A stretch of 64,000 bases of DNA from Clostridium sp. UBA699 (GCA_002298915.1 DBML01000023.1:248001-312000); one strand, 5' to 3'. Numbered from the stretch's first letter, positions 43,541 to 52,881 are shown. A program made the numbers and translations. The notes: a model not told the origin generated them from the letters alone.

Positions 43541-44137
43541 ATGAAGGTTAAGAGACTGCCGGTTGGCGTTTATGCAGCCAACTGCTACATAGTGATGGAC
43601 GAGGAAAGCAGGGAGACGGCTGTGATCGATCCGGGCGGAGACGCCGATGAAATAATAGAGGCTGTGGATGAGCTGAAGGCTGATGTCAAATACGTGCTCC
43701 TGACCCACGGCCACAAGGACCACACCGGCGCTGCGTCGGAGGTTGCCGAGCACTACGGCGCGGCAATAGGCATAAACGAAGCGGACGCAAGGGTGTCGCC
43801 GGCGGATTTCCTTGAAGGTAAGTTCTTCAAGGGCCCGGAGATCAGCCTAAGGGACGGAGTTGAACTGAGGCTCGGCGGCCACACTCTGAGGTGCATAGAA
43901 ACCCCTGGGCACACCGCGGGCGGAGTTTCCTTCCTCATAGACGGACTGCTGTTCACAGGTGACACGCTTTTTTCGGGCTCGATAGGCAGGACAGACCTGG
44001 GCGGCGGAGACCTGTTCACGATAAGAGAGAGCATTCAGCGGAAGCTCATGACCCTGCCGGACGACACTATAGTCCTTCCGGGACACGGACCTCAGACTAC
44101 GGTCAAGAGGGAAAGGATGAGCAACCCTTACCTATGA
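43541..44137 (+). CDS. Metallo-beta-lactamase fold hydrolase (glyoxalase II-like)
   Basis: 198 residues from the ATG at 43541, 7 bases after GGAGG; the ATG at 43535 is too close. LTHGHKDHTGA (HxHxDH), CIETPGHTAGGVSF (His), FTGDTLFSGSIGRTDLGGGD (Asp), and VLPGHGPQT (last His): both metal sites complete. The GDTLF...GRTDL form is that of the YcbL/GloB-like branch. Substrate not known; position between dtd and hemZ is conserved in Clostridia. Overlaps hemZ by 4 bases (ATGA). Confidence 0.92.
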   Translation: MKVKRLPVGVYAANCYIVMDEESRETAVIDPGGDADEIIEAVDELKADVKYVLLTHGHKDHTGAASEVAEHYGAAIGINEADARVSPADFLEGKFFKGPEISLRDGVELRLGGHTLRCIETPGHTAGGVSFLIDGLLFTGDTLFSGSIGRTDLGGGDLFTIRESIQRKLMTLPDDTIVLPGHGPQTTVKRERMSNPYL

Positions 44138-45579
44138 AGATAGATGTAGAGCTGAACGACATGTCTTTCAGATATGACGTTTTTCAGATTTTCAACATAT
44201 ACTACATGTCCAGCGACATAGAGTTCGGTAAGGGCAGCGGGTTCAGAGTGGATATCCGCGAGGAAGGGATCGCCTGCAGCATTGACGGAGGCGTCTCAAG
44301 GCACTACACCTTTGACCCGGGCCTCAGGAAAAGGGAGAACATCAGGATAGGGGTATTCCTTTTCCTTAAGGAGATCACGGGGCATGAGTATCCCTGGGGC
44401 ACGCTGATAGGCATCAGGCCCAGCAAGATCGCCCTAAAGCTCATGGAAAGCCACAGCGACGAGGAGGTGCTGGAGTATTTCAGCCGACACAACCTTGCCA
44501 GCCGTGAGAAAGCGGAACTCTGCATGGAGGTCGCAGGTCACGAAAGAAAGCACGTCAGGGCCGATGAAAAGCTCATAAGCGTTTATGTCGGGATGCCTTT
44601 CTGCCCCACAAAATGCCTCTACTGCTCCTTCACTTCAAACCCTGCAGGAGAAAACAGCAGCCTTGTGGATGATTACCTGAAGGCGCTTTTTTATGAGCTT
44701 GACAGGACGAGGGAATTCATAAGGGAGAAAGCCCTCCGGATCCAGTGCGTGTACTTCGGGGGAGGGACGCCCACGGCGGTGACCGAGGAGCAGTTCGAGT
44801 CCGTGATGAGCAAAATCCACGGGAACTTCGTGGAGGGAGCTGGCGTCGAGGAGTTCACGGTGGAATGCGGCAGGCCGGACAGCCTGAACGAGGCCAAGCT
44901 TCTCACCATGAAGAAATACGGGGTGGACAGGATCAGCATCAACCCACAGACAATGAACGACGAAACGCTGAGGCTCATAGGAAGGAACCACAGCGCCAAG
45001 GACACGAGGGAGAAATTCCTCATGGCCAGGAGGCTGGGGTTCGGCAACATAAACATGGACCTCATCGTAGGACTGCCCTATGAAAGTCAGGAGCAGGTGG
45101 AGAACACCTGCAGCGAGGTTATGAAGCTGAGGCCGGACAGCATAACGGTCCACGGCCTTTCGGTGAAAAGGGGCTCGAGGCTTTACGAGAAGATACTCAA
45201 CAAGGAAAGCTACTGTCCTCCGGGCCAGCAGGAGGTCCTGGGCATGTTCCGCCAGACGGAGAGCCTCGCCAGGAGCCTGGGCATGAAGCCCTACTACATG
45301 TACAGACAGAAAAATATGGTGGGCAACATGGAGAATATAGGGTATTCTATAGAGGGGAAGGACGGAATATACAACATACAGATGATAGAGGAGAGGCAGA
45401 CCATAATAGCCTGCGGGGCGGACGGAGTGACGAAGCTCGTATGCCGCAGCGGGGGCTGGATAGACAGGTTCCCTAACCTTAAGGACATAAAGGAGTACAG
45501 CGCTAGGATCGAAGAGACGACAGAGAAGAAGTTCGACCTTTTAAATAAATTGTATGAAGAAACGGAGGATGTGAAATGA
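44134..45579 (+). CDS. hemZ: Coproporphyrinogen III dehydrogenase-like radical SAM protein HemZ
   Basis: 481 residues, start overlapping the MBL stop. Long N-terminal region without cluster motifs, then radical SAM motif CPTKCLYCSFTS near 156-167, CVYFGGGTPTAVTEEQFESVM, FTVECGRPDSL, RISINPQTMNDETLRLIGRNHS, and IGLPYESQEQV-like block (IVGLPYES). The CxxxCxxCxF form is HemN/HemZ-like. Heme synthesis is often absent in such anaerobes, so the role may differ. Overlaps hisS by 4 bases. Confidence 0.9.
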   Translation: MKIDVELNDMSFRYDVFQIFNIYYMSSDIEFGKGSGFRVDIREEGIACSIDGGVSRHYTFDPGLRKRENIRIGVFLFLKEITGHEYPWGTLIGIRPSKIALKLMESHSDEEVLEYFSRHNLASREKAELCMEVAGHERKHVRADEKLISVYVGMPFCPTKCLYCSFTSNPAGENSSLVDDYLKALFYELDRTREFIREKALRIQCVYFGGGTPTAVTEEQFESVMSKIHGNFVEGAGVEEFTVECGRPDSLNEAKLLTMKKYGVDRISINPQTMNDETLRLIGRNHSAKDTREKFLMARRLGFGNINMDLIVGLPYESQEQVENTCSEVMKLRPDSITVHGLSVKRGSRLYEKILNKESYCPPGQQEVLGMFRQTESLARSLGMKPYYMYRQKNMVGNMENIGYSIEGKDGIYNIQMIEERQTIIACGADGVTKLVCRSGGWIDRFPNLKDIKEYSARIEETTEKKFDLLNKLYEETEDVK

Positions 45580-46817
45580 TAATTCAAGCACCAAAAGGAA
45601 CAAAGGATATGCTGCCTGCTGACGCTTACAAATGGCACTACCTGGAGAGAAGGCTCAGGGAGATAGCGGCTACTTACGGGTTCAGGGAGATAAGGACCCC
45701 GATATTCGAACATACGGAACTATTCCTGAGGGGTATAGGAGAGACAACAGACGTAGTACAGAAGGAGATGTACACCTTCAACGACAAGGGCAACAGGAGC
45801 ATAACGCTGAAGCCTGAGGGCACTGCTCCTGCGGTAAGGGCTTACGTCGAAAGCAGCCTATACAACGAGGTTCAGCCTACTAAGATGTACTACTTCACGC
45901 CAGTTTTCAGGTACGAAAACGTTCAGAAGGGAAGGCTCAGACAGCACCACCAGTTCGGAGTCGAGGCTTTCGGCGCGGGCGATGCTTCCATTGATGCCGA
46001 AATAATAAGCCTCGCGATGAGGGTTTTCAGGGAGCTCGGCATAACAAGCATAGAGCTGAACATAAACAACATAGGCTGCCCTAAGTGCAGGAAGACATAC
46101 AACGACGCCCTGAAGGCATACCTCAAGGCTAACTACGACAACCTCTGCGAAACCTGCAAGACAAGGTTCGAAAAGAACCCTATGAGGATACTGGACTGCA
46201 AGGAGAAAAGCTGCAAGAAGATAGTTGAAGGCGCACCTATGATCCTTGACTACCTCTGCGGCGAGTGCGACGACCACTTCGCAGACCTGAAGAAGTACCT
46301 CGACGCGCTCGGTATAACATACAAGATAGACCCACTTATAGTAAGGGGGCTCGATTACTACAGCAAGACCGTTTTCGAGATAATCAACGACGGTATCACC
46401 GTCTGCGGCGGAGGAAGGTACGACTACCTCATAGAGCAGATCGACGGACCTCCTACGCCTGCTATGGGCTTCGGTATGGGGCTCGAAAGGCTCATCCTTA
46501 CCCTTGAGCAGAACAACGTGGTTATACCTGAGGAGCCTTACATCGACCTATACGTGGGATCCATGGGAGACGAGGCTAAGCTGAAGGCCATGCAGCTTGT
46601 TTACGCTCTGAGGCAGAAGGGCATGAAGTGCGACTGCGACCACCTGGACAGGAGCGTCAAGGCTGAGATGAAGTACGCGAACAAGATAGGCGCAAGGTAC
46701 ACCCTCGTGATCGGGGATGACGAGCTCAGCACAGGGAAAGCGAAGCTCAAGAGGATGAGCGACGGGGAGCTCTTCGACTGCGACATAAACGATATCGAAA
46801 GCATAGCACTGCTATAA
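45576..46817 (+). CDS. hisS: Histidyl-tRNA synthetase
   Basis: 413 residues, ATG overlapping hemZ stop (ATGA). Class II motifs: QAPKGTKDMLP at the start, LKPEGTAPAVRAYVE, FRYENVQKGRLRQHHQFGVEAFG (motif 2), LIVRGLDYYSKTVFEI, and GFGMGLERLIL (motif 3), then the anticodon domain. There is no room for a T-box leader, so expression follows the operon. aspS is next after 17 bases. Confidence 0.97.
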   Translation: MIIQAPKGTKDMLPADAYKWHYLERRLREIAATYGFREIRTPIFEHTELFLRGIGETTDVVQKEMYTFNDKGNRSITLKPEGTAPAVRAYVESSLYNEVQPTKMYYFTPVFRYENVQKGRLRQHHQFGVEAFGAGDASIDAEIISLAMRVFRELGITSIELNINNIGCPKCRKTYNDALKAYLKANYDNLCETCKTRFEKNPMRILDCKEKSCKKIVEGAPMILDYLCGECDDHFADLKKYLDALGITYKIDPLIVRGLDYYSKTVFEIINDGITVCGGGRYDYLIEQIDGPPTPAMGFGMGLERLILTLEQNNVVIPEEPYIDLYVGSMGDEAKLKAMQLVYALRQKGMKCDCDHLDRSVKAEMKYANKIGARYTLVIGDDELSTGKAKLKRMSDGELFDCDINDIESIALL

Positions 46818-46834
46818 TATTTGGAGGCGTAAAA

Positions 46835-48631
46835 ATGGGTGAAGCACTAAGCGGACTAAAGAGAAGCATGATGTGCGGCGAATACAGGGAGTCGCACGCA
46901 GGCAGCAAATACACGGTGATGGGATGGGTCCAGAGGAAGAGAAACCTCGGCGGGCTCATATTCATTGACCTCAGGGACAGGACCGGAATAATACAGGTCG
47001 TGTTCGGCGAAGAAATAGACAAGGAGGCTTTCTTGAAAGCCGACAGCGTAAAGCCTGAATACTGCCTGGCGGTGACGGGAACCCTTGTAAAGAGGGAGGC
47101 TCCTAACGAAGGGATGCCTACTGGAATGGTCGAGCTGAACGGTGAAAGCATAAAGATACTGTCGGAATCGGAGACACCTCCTATCCAGATAAAAGAGAAC
47201 CTGGACACTGCAGAAGCGATAAGGCTCAAATACAGGTACCTCGACCTCAGAAGGCCGGACATGCAGAGCATATTCATGATAAGGCACAAGACTGCAAAGG
47301 TAGTCAGGGACTTCCTTGACGAGAACGGCTTCCTTGAGATAGAGACGCCTATTCTCACAAAGAGCACCCCTGAAGGCGCGAGGGACTACCTCGTACCTAG
47401 CAGGAACTACCCGGGCATGTTCTACGCGCTCCCGCAGTCGCCGCAGCTCTTTAAGCAGCTGCTGATGGTTTCGGGCTACGACAGGTACTTCCAGATAGCG
47501 AAGTGCTTCAGGGACGAGGACCTTAGGGCAAACAGGCAGCCTGAGTTCACACAGGTGGACATGGAGCTTTCCTTCGTTGAGGAGGACGACGTTATCGGAC
47601 TGAACGAGAAGCTTATAGCCAAAGTGTTCAAGGAAATCAAGGGCGTTGACGTTGAGCTCCCTATAATGAGGATGCCGTACAGGATCGCCATGGACAAGTA
47701 CGGCTCGGACAAGCCAGACCTGAGGTTCGGTATGGAGATAAACGACCTCACCGAAGTGGTCAGAGGCTGCGGCTTCAAGGTTTTCCAGGACGCGCTTGCG
47801 CTGGGAGGCTCGGTACGCGCAATAAATGCCGAGAACTGCGCCGACATGGGAAGGAAGCAGGTTGACAAGCTGGGCGAGTTCGTCAAGACCTTCAAGGCAA
47901 AAGGTCTCGCGTGGATAGCCCTGAAGGAAGGCGAGATAAAGTCGCCTATATCAAAGTTCCTCTCAGAGGAAGAGCTTAACGCGATAGTCGAGAAGATGGA
48001 AGCCAAAACCGGCGACCTCATCCTCATAGTTGCAGACAAAAACAGCATCGTTTTCCCGACCCTCGGGGCGCTAAGGGTTCACCTGGCCAAGGAGCTGGGC
48101 CTTATCGACAGCGACGTCTACAAGTTCGTATGGATAACTGAGTTTCCGCTCGTCTCCTTCAACGAGGAGGAAAACAGGTTCGAGGCGGAGCACCATCCGT
48201 TCACCGCGCCTATGGACGAGGACATCCAGTACCTGGAGAGCGATCCTGGCAAGGTAAGGGCTAAGGCCTACGACATAGTCCTCAACGGCGAGGAGCTTGG
48301 CGGCGGAAGCATAAGGATACACGACTCTGAGCTTCAGGAGAGGATGTTCGACGCCATCGGGCTGACAAAGGAAAGCGCATGGGAGAAGTTCGGATTCCTT
48401 CTCCAGGCCTTCAAGTACGGTCCTCCTCCTCACGGCGGACTGGCTTTCGGGTTCGACAGGCTCGTAATGTTCCTTGCCGGCACCGACAACATTAAGGACG
48501 TCATCGCGTTCCCTAAGAACCAGAACGCATACTGTCCGATGACCGAGGCACCGAACGTCGTCGACGAAATTCAGCTAAAAGAGCTCGGCATTAATTTGAA
48601 TGAAAAGGTAGAATTATCTGAAAATTTATAG
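46835..48631 (+). CDS. aspS: Aspartyl-tRNA synthetase
   Basis: 598 residues, GGAGG site. OB anticodon domain (GWVQRKRNLGGLIFIDLRDRTGIIQVVF), class II core with LDLRRPDMQSIFMIRHK, FLEIETPILTKSTPEGARDYLVPSR, QPEFTQVDMELSF, bacterial GAD insertion, and the C-terminal GGLAFGFDRLVMFLAG. Length and insertion fit the bacterial enzyme. Asp versus Asx specificity is not judged here. Last gene of the relA-aspS run. Confidence 0.97.
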   Translation: MGEALSGLKRSMMCGEYRESHAGSKYTVMGWVQRKRNLGGLIFIDLRDRTGIIQVVFGEEIDKEAFLKADSVKPEYCLAVTGTLVKREAPNEGMPTGMVELNGESIKILSESETPPIQIKENLDTAEAIRLKYRYLDLRRPDMQSIFMIRHKTAKVVRDFLDENGFLEIETPILTKSTPEGARDYLVPSRNYPGMFYALPQSPQLFKQLLMVSGYDRYFQIAKCFRDEDLRANRQPEFTQVDMELSFVEEDDVIGLNEKLIAKVFKEIKGVDVELPIMRMPYRIAMDKYGSDKPDLRFGMEINDLTEVVRGCGFKVFQDALALGGSVRAINAENCADMGRKQVDKLGEFVKTFKAKGLAWIALKEGEIKSPISKFLSEEELNAIVEKMEAKTGDLILIVADKNSIVFPTLGALRVHLAKELGLIDSDVYKFVWITEFPLVSFNEEENRFEAEHHPFTAPMDEDIQYLESDPGKVRAKAYDIVLNGEELGGGSIRIHDSELQERMFDAIGLTKESAWEKFGFLLQAFKYGPPPHGGLAFGFDRLVMFLAGTDNIKDVIAFPKNQNAYCPMTEAPNVVDEIQLKELGINLNEKVELSENL

Positions 48632-48659
48632 TATAATAAGTCTAACAACAAAATAAAAT

Positions 48660-48856
48660 AAGAGCTGTAGATTCCTACTGTGCTCGTGAGAACATGTTTA
48701 TATTGACCCAACACCTTTATTTAGGAGTTCGAAACTCTTCCGGCGGACATGATACTGCAGGACGTAATGCAGAACGTTGATACCGGGAGGAGAACCCCAC
48801 CTGCGAGAGCGGGTTCAAACATAACATGGGATACGGCACGGTGGGAGTCTGTTTTT
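48660..48856 (+). ncRNA. ssrS: 6S RNA candidate
   Basis: A roughly 195-base intergenic element directly after aspS. GATTCCTACTGTGC (48670-48683) pairs along its full 14 bases (with G-U pairs) with GCACGGTGGGAGTC (48836-48849), which is followed by TGTTTTTG as a terminator. CATGT and ACATG add an inner pairing. The long closing stem, large internal open region and apical hairpins fit 6S RNA, which mimics an open promoter and binds RNA polymerase. From memory, B. subtilis 6S-1 (bsrA) also lies beside aspS. A TATAAT at 48632-48637 could be its -10 box. Confidence 0.7.
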
Positions 48857-48885
48857 GTGCGTTTGGACTTGCAAAGAGGTGCGCA

Positions 48886-49815
48886 ATGAAAAAAGGTTAC
48901 ATATACATAATACTGTCGGCGGTCATTTTCAGCACTATGGAAATCAGCAGCAAGATGATAGCTCATGACGTCAACCCAATACAGCTAAGCTTCATCAGGT
49001 TCCTAATAGGCGGGCTCATCCTCCTTCCCATAGCGCTTAAGGAGCTTAAGGCAAAAAAAATCAGGCTCACCCTGAGTGACCTGAGATTCTTCGCTGCGGC
49101 CGGAATACTGTGCGTCGTAGTCAGCATGACATTCTTCCAGCTGGCAGTGCTGTATACGAAAGCATCCACGGTAGCTATAGTATTCAGCTGCAACCCGATA
49201 TTCATAATACCGATGGCAGCCCTCTACCTTAACGAGAGGATAACGAGGAGGACCGTCATATCCCTTGCCCTGAGCATAGCAGGCATAATAGTGATCATGA
49301 ACCCGCTCAACGTGGGGCTCGACCTGAAGGGGATAGTTCTTGCGGTCCTGGCGGCGGTCACCTTCGCGATGTACAGCATCTACAGCAAGAAGAGAGCCGG
49401 CTACTACGGAAGCATGGCGCTCAACAGCTTCACCTTCCTGGTAGGGGACCTGGTGCTCTTCGCACTGATCATGCTGTCGAAGCTCGGCACCGTTTCGGAC
49501 TTCTTCAGGGCTCGCGGCATGGACACATTCGCTTCGATACCTGTCCTCCACGGCATCAACGGCGGGAACATCCTTGTGGTACTTTACCTGGGGATCGTAG
49601 TTACAGGCCTTGGCTACGTGTTCTTCTTCAAGGCCATGCACGAAACCTCGGCTACAACGGCTTCTGTAGTGTTCCTGATAAAGCCTGCCCTTGCTCCGAT
49701 ATTCGCACTCTTGATTCTTGCAGAGAGCATACCTGTCAACACTCTGATAGGCATGGGCTGCATACTTCTGGGGTCAGCCTACAACTTCATTGGCTCTGCT
49801 CCGAGAAAAAGTTAA
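48886..49815 (+). CDS. DMT-superfamily transporter (EamA)
   Basis: 309 residues from the ATG at 48886 with AGAGGTG upstream; an in-frame ATG at 48826 lies inside the 6S-like RNA and is rejected. Ten hydrophobic segments in two EamA repeats (MKKGYIYIILSAVIFSTMEISSKMI... and GIVLAVLAAVTFAMYSIYSKKRA...). Metabolite exporter class; substrate not readable. Its stop overlaps the tail of the convergent gene by 4 bases. Confidence 0.9.
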   Translation: MKKGYIYIILSAVIFSTMEISSKMIAHDVNPIQLSFIRFLIGGLILLPIALKELKAKKIRLTLSDLRFFAAAGILCVVVSMTFFQLAVLYTKASTVAIVFSCNPIFIIPMAALYLNERITRRTVISLALSIAGIIVIMNPLNVGLDLKGIVLAVLAAVTFAMYSIYSKKRAGYYGSMALNSFTFLVGDLVLFALIMLSKLGTVSDFFRARGMDTFASIPVLHGINGGNILVVLYLGIVVTGLGYVFFFKAMHETSATTASVVFLIKPALAPIFALLILAESIPVNTLIGMGCILLGSAYNFIGSAPRKS

Positions 49816-50462
49816 GACAGGCCTTCAAGGGATTCGAGAACTTCCTCCCTTGCCAGGTTGCCCTTTTCAAGCTCTGCGTCCGTTCTGGACAGCAGGGCTT
49901 TGTATATTTCTTCGGCATATTCCCTTGAGCTGTCCGAGAAGTCCGAGTCCTCAAGAAGCTCGTACAGGAGATTATCCGCCATGTCGAAAGCGCCCTCTTT
50001 GACGTGGTACCTCACGAGCTGTTTCAGGAGACCCTCCTCAAGCCTGTAGCCTGAGACTACATCGATCAGGACGTCTATGTCGGCGAAGTACTTGTCGAGA
50101 TCCGATTCCTCCTCAACGTACTCGTAAGACTCCAGGTAAAGGTACAGCGATTTCGTGTAAAGCCGGAAGCTTTCGTTTTTGCCGTAAAGCTTGTCGTAGG
50201 CGTTCGCCTCCTCCAGCAGAAGCTTCCCCATGATTATGCACTTGTCCACGTCCATTATGCTGCTGGTCCTGGCCATGTCCAGCAGGTTCTCCTCTGAAAG
50301 GGAGTTGAAGAACTTTGAACCAAGCCTGAAGAAATCCTTGAATGCTCCGTCTATCAGCTCCAGAGCCTTTTCGTATTCCCCGGCCTCCATCATTGCGAGT
50401 ATACCCTGTAGTACCTCGGAAAATTTCCGAATGAGCTCAGAGTTGAAATTCACCTTTAGCAT
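49812..50462 (-). CDS. DUF6483-like helical protein
   Basis: 216 residues, GGAGG-like site (GGAGGTAATAAT). All-helical, acidic. IRKFSEVLQGILAMMEAGEYEKALELIDGAFKDFFRLGSKFFNSLSEENLL is the recognisable N-terminal block; the rest forms TPR-like helix pairs (YDKLYGKNESFRLYTKSLYLYLESYEYV). I recall this layout as DUF6483; the number is from memory. Function unknown. Divergent from the amidase gene, with which it shares the 76-base intergenic region. Confidence 0.65.
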   Translation of the reverse strand: MLKVNFNSELIRKFSEVLQGILAMMEAGEYEKALELIDGAFKDFFRLGSKFFNSLSEENLLDMARTSSIMDVDKCIIMGKLLLEEANAYDKLYGKNESFRLYTKSLYLYLESYEYVEEESDLDKYFADIDVLIDVVSGYRLEEGLLKQLVRYHVKEGAFDMADNLLYELLEDSDFSDSSREYAEEIYKALLSRTDAELEKGNLAREEVLESLEGLS

Positions 50463-50547
50463 ATTATTACCTCCGAAAATAGTCGTTAATATTGATTATA
50501 TGGCATAAACGCGCCAAAATCCATATGGTATAAAGGGGGTGGTGTTT

Positions 50548-51267
50548 TTGAAGATAGCGATAGACATGGGGCACTATTCGTCTGACGAGCGCGGAGCAGC
50601 TGCGATAGGCGACGAGAAGGCGATGGTAAGGGATGTGGGTGCGAAGCTGATTAAGAGGCTGGAAAAGTCAGGTTACGATGTGCTTCTTGTTTCTCCAGAG
50701 CATGCGGCGAGCACCAGCGAGAGCCTGAAAAAGAGGGTAGAAGCAGCAAATTCGTGGAACGCAGACCTGTTCACAAGCATCCACATGAACGCCGGGGGAG
50801 GAAACGGCTGCGAGGTATGGATAGGCAGCGAGAAAGGCAGGTATGTCGCGGAGAAGGTTGTGAGGAGCATAGCTGAGCTTGGCTTCAGGGACAGGGGAGT
50901 AAAGCTTCAGGGAAGGGACGGGAAGGGGCTGTATGTACTAAGGCACACCAGGATGACCGCGATCCTTGTTGAGGGATGCTTCGTGGATTCGAGGAGGGAC
51001 ATGTCGCTGTACGACCCTGAAAGGATGGCCTTCGCCATATGGCGTGGAATTGTCGCAGGGCTGAACCCGGTGCAGGCGAGGCCGTTTCTTGCAAAGGGCT
51101 CCGGGTTCGCATACGAGGTAATGTACCTTCAGGGGCTGCTGGGGGTAGAGGCGGACGGCATTTTCGGACGGTCAACGGAACGGGCAGTCATGGAGTTTCA
51201 GAGGAAAAGCGGTTTAGCTGCCGACGGCATGGTTGGTACGCAGACCTGGGGCAAGCTGCTGCCATAA
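50548..51267 (+). CDS. N-acetylmuramoyl-L-alanine amidase with peptidoglycan-binding domain
   Basis: 239 residues from the TTG at 50548 (AGGGGGT 7 bases upstream; a GTG at 50539 is less well placed). Amidase_3 domain: IAIDMGHYSS (first metal His), SIHMNAGGGNG (metal His), and LVEGCFVDSRRDM (catalytic Glu), about residues 1-165. PG_binding_1 follows (VMYLQGLLGVEADGIFGRSTERAVMEFQRKSGLAADGMVGTQTWGKLL). No signal peptide is seen, as for some spore or prophage lysis amidases. Cleaves the glycan-peptide bond of peptidoglycan. Confidence 0.9.
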   Translation: MKIAIDMGHYSSDERGAAAIGDEKAMVRDVGAKLIKRLEKSGYDVLLVSPEHAASTSESLKKRVEAANSWNADLFTSIHMNAGGGNGCEVWIGSEKGRYVAEKVVRSIAELGFRDRGVKLQGRDGKGLYVLRHTRMTAILVEGCFVDSRRDMSLYDPERMAFAIWRGIVAGLNPVQARPFLAKGSGFAYEVMYLQGLLGVEADGIFGRSTERAVMEFQRKSGLAADGMVGTQTWGKLLP

Positions 51268-51366
51268 AAGGCTAAAAACGGATAAAGAATATTAACGAAT
51301 ATCTATTATTGGTGCGCTATCCATGTTATAATATTGGTAAATAATATGGATAAAGGGGTGCTGGTT

Positions 51367-51837
51367 ATGTCAAACACTTTCAGCGGACTGGAAATGCTCA
51401 AAATCGCCATGCTTATGGAGGATGAAGGGAGCAGATTCTATTCGGAAGGGGCAAAAAACGCGACAGGGGAAGTCAAGGATTTCCTGCTGGCCTCGGCAAA
51501 ACAGGAACTTGCCCACAAGGCTGCATTTTCCAAGATGTACGATGATTTGGCGAGCAGAAAAGGAGATGCTTACGAATATCTTTTCGAGCCTGAAGTTGGT
51601 TCTTATCTGAGGTCGCTTATAGAGAACCAGGTATTCGACAACAAGGGCGGATCAAACAAGGACGCCTTCAAGGACATGAAAGCTGCAGCTGCGGAGTCTG
51701 CAAAAGCTGAGCAGCGCACCGTAGACGTCTACCAGAAGATGTACGAGGGGATCACAGAGCCTGAAGCCAGGGAGATCATGAAGAAGATAATAGATGAGGA
51801 AATAGCGCACGTCGCATACTTCAAAAGCCTGATATAA
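51367..51837 (+). CDS. Rubrerythrin-like ferritin-fold protein
   Basis: 156 residues from the ATG at 51367 (AAAGGGG upstream). Four-helix iron carboxylate protein: LKIAMLMEDEGSRFYSEGA, AKQELAHKAAFSKMYDDL (ExxH), and IIDEEIAHVAYFKSL (ExxH). No C-terminal rubredoxin cysteines, so it is a short erythrin/rubrerythrin-like form. Likely handles peroxide or iron in the cytoplasm. Monocistronic, with a terminator shared with the tRNA. Confidence 0.88.
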   Translation: MSNTFSGLEMLKIAMLMEDEGSRFYSEGAKNATGEVKDFLLASAKQELAHKAAFSKMYDDLASRKGDAYEYLFEPEVGSYLRSLIENQVFDNKGGSNKDAFKDMKAAAAESAKAEQRTVDVYQKMYEGITEPEAREIMKKIIDEEIAHVAYFKSLI

Positions 51838-51844
51838 AAATAAA

Positions 51845-51878
51845 AAAAGTTCAAGGTCAAACCTTGAACTTTTTTTTA
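51845..51878. terminator. Bidirectional terminator between rubrerythrin and tRNA-Leu
   Basis: AAAAAGTTCAAGG and CCTTGAACTTTTT are perfect complements with loop TCAAA; A tract before and T tract after serve both directions. It touches the CCA end of the tRNA. Confidence 0.85.
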
Positions 51879-51963
51879 TGGTGCCGCTGATCGGACTCGA
51901 ACCGATACGATTTGTGGTCGCTTGATTTTGAGTCAAGTGCGTCTGCCATTCCGCCACAGCGGC
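51879..51963 (-). tRNA. tRNA-Leu (anticodon CAA)
   Basis: Minus strand, 85 bases including encoded CCA. Acceptor GCCGCTG pairs with CAGCGGC, discriminator A. Anticodon stem CTTGA/TCAAG with loop CTCAAAA places CAA at 51928-51930. A long variable arm of class II type follows, then T-arm GTTCGAGTC. Reads UUG codons. Confidence 0.95.
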
Positions 51964-52100
51964 AAGCAACGTAATAATTATACCAAGGCATCCGCGTCCT
52001 GTCAAGGGCTCAGGCATTATGCGAAAATTGAATAAGTTCAAAAAAATAATTCCAGCTTAAAACGTTATGGAAGTATCAGGAAAACTTGACGGGCGATTTG

Positions 52101-52129
52101 TTGCAACGGCCTGCCTTGTCTGTTAAAAT
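52101..52129 (+). promoter_or_regulatory. Sigma-A promoter for the GGGtGRT operon
   Basis: TTGCAA, 17 bases, TAAAAT, 40 bases before the first start codon. Confidence 0.6.
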
Positions 52130-52169
52130 ATAAGTGTTTGAAAAACGTGAGAATGGAAGGAGATATTAT

Positions 52170-52862
52170 ATGATGTATTCAACCGAAGTCCAGGAAATGA
52201 TGTGTATCGCAAAGGGACCAAACCACGGACCGGCACCGATACCTGAAGAAGGAAGATGGGTGAGGGCCAAGGAAGTTTCAGATATATCAGGTCTGACACA
52301 TGGCGTTGGCTGGTGCGCACCTCAGCAGGGAGCCTGCAAGCTGACTCTGAACGTTAAAGACGGAATAATAGAGGAGGCTTTGGTGGAGACAATAGGCTGT
52401 TCTGGGATGACCCACTCAGCAGCTATGGCATCAGAGATACTTCCGGGAAAGACAATACTTGAAGCGCCAAACACGGACCTGGTCTGTGACGCTATTAACA
52501 CAGCGATGAGGGAGCTGTTCCTCCAGATAGTTTACGGAAGGACACAGACTGCTTTCTCGGAAGGCGGACTCCCTATAGGAGCAGGACTCGAGGACCTTGG
52601 CAAGGGGATGAGAAGTCAGGTCGGAACTATGTACGGAACAAAAGCCAAAGGAACAAGGTACCTTGAGATGGCAGAGGGCTACATATCTGAGATGGCTCTC
52701 GACGAGAACAGCGAGGTTATCGGCTACAAGTTCGTGCACCTTGGAAAAATGATGGACATGGTCAAGAAGGGCATCGATGCAAACGAAGCTCTTGCAAAGG
52801 CTACAGGCACCTACGGAAGGTTCGATGAAGCTGTCAAAGTAGTAGATCCAAGACACGAATAG
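52170..52862 (+). CDS. NifU-like iron-sulfur scaffold-type protein, GGGtGRT partner
   Basis: 230 residues from the ATG at 52170 (GGAAGGAG upstream). A NifU_N/IscU-like core is visible: LTLNVKDGIIEEALVETIGCSGMTHSAAMASEILPGKTILEA (GC-x-G-x2-(H)SAAMAS). A second cysteine lies in WCAPQQGACKL and another in LVCDAINTAM, compatible with a three-cysteine Fe-S site. C-terminal helical extension. Always found paired with the GGGtGRT protein encoded 19 bases downstream, as I recall from Clostridia. The exact function is unknown. Confidence 0.85.
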   Translation: MMYSTEVQEMMCIAKGPNHGPAPIPEEGRWVRAKEVSDISGLTHGVGWCAPQQGACKLTLNVKDGIIEEALVETIGCSGMTHSAAMASEILPGKTILEAPNTDLVCDAINTAMRELFLQIVYGRTQTAFSEGGLPIGAGLEDLGKGMRSQVGTMYGTKAKGTRYLEMAEGYISEMALDENSEVIGYKFVHLGKMMDMVKKGIDANEALAKATGTYGRFDEAVKVVDPRHE

Positions 52863-52881
52863 GATAAGGAAGGTGAATAGA

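Noticed and set aside
45576..46835. T-box leader for hisS or aspS
   Set aside because: hisS overlaps hemZ and the hisS-aspS gap is 17 bases, so there is no space for a leader.
48722..48740. GAGTTCGAAACTC inside the 6S-like RNA as another junction repeat
   Set aside because: It shares GAGTTCGAAACT with the copy at 3716-3750, but this is a short palindrome inside a well-paired RNA, and the TATGGCG...TTGTAG core is absent. Judged chance.
48826..48885. Longer N-terminus of the DMT transporter from an ATG at 48826
   Set aside because: It would lie within the structured RNA, lacks a ribosome site and adds a cysteine-rich stretch unlike EamA starts.
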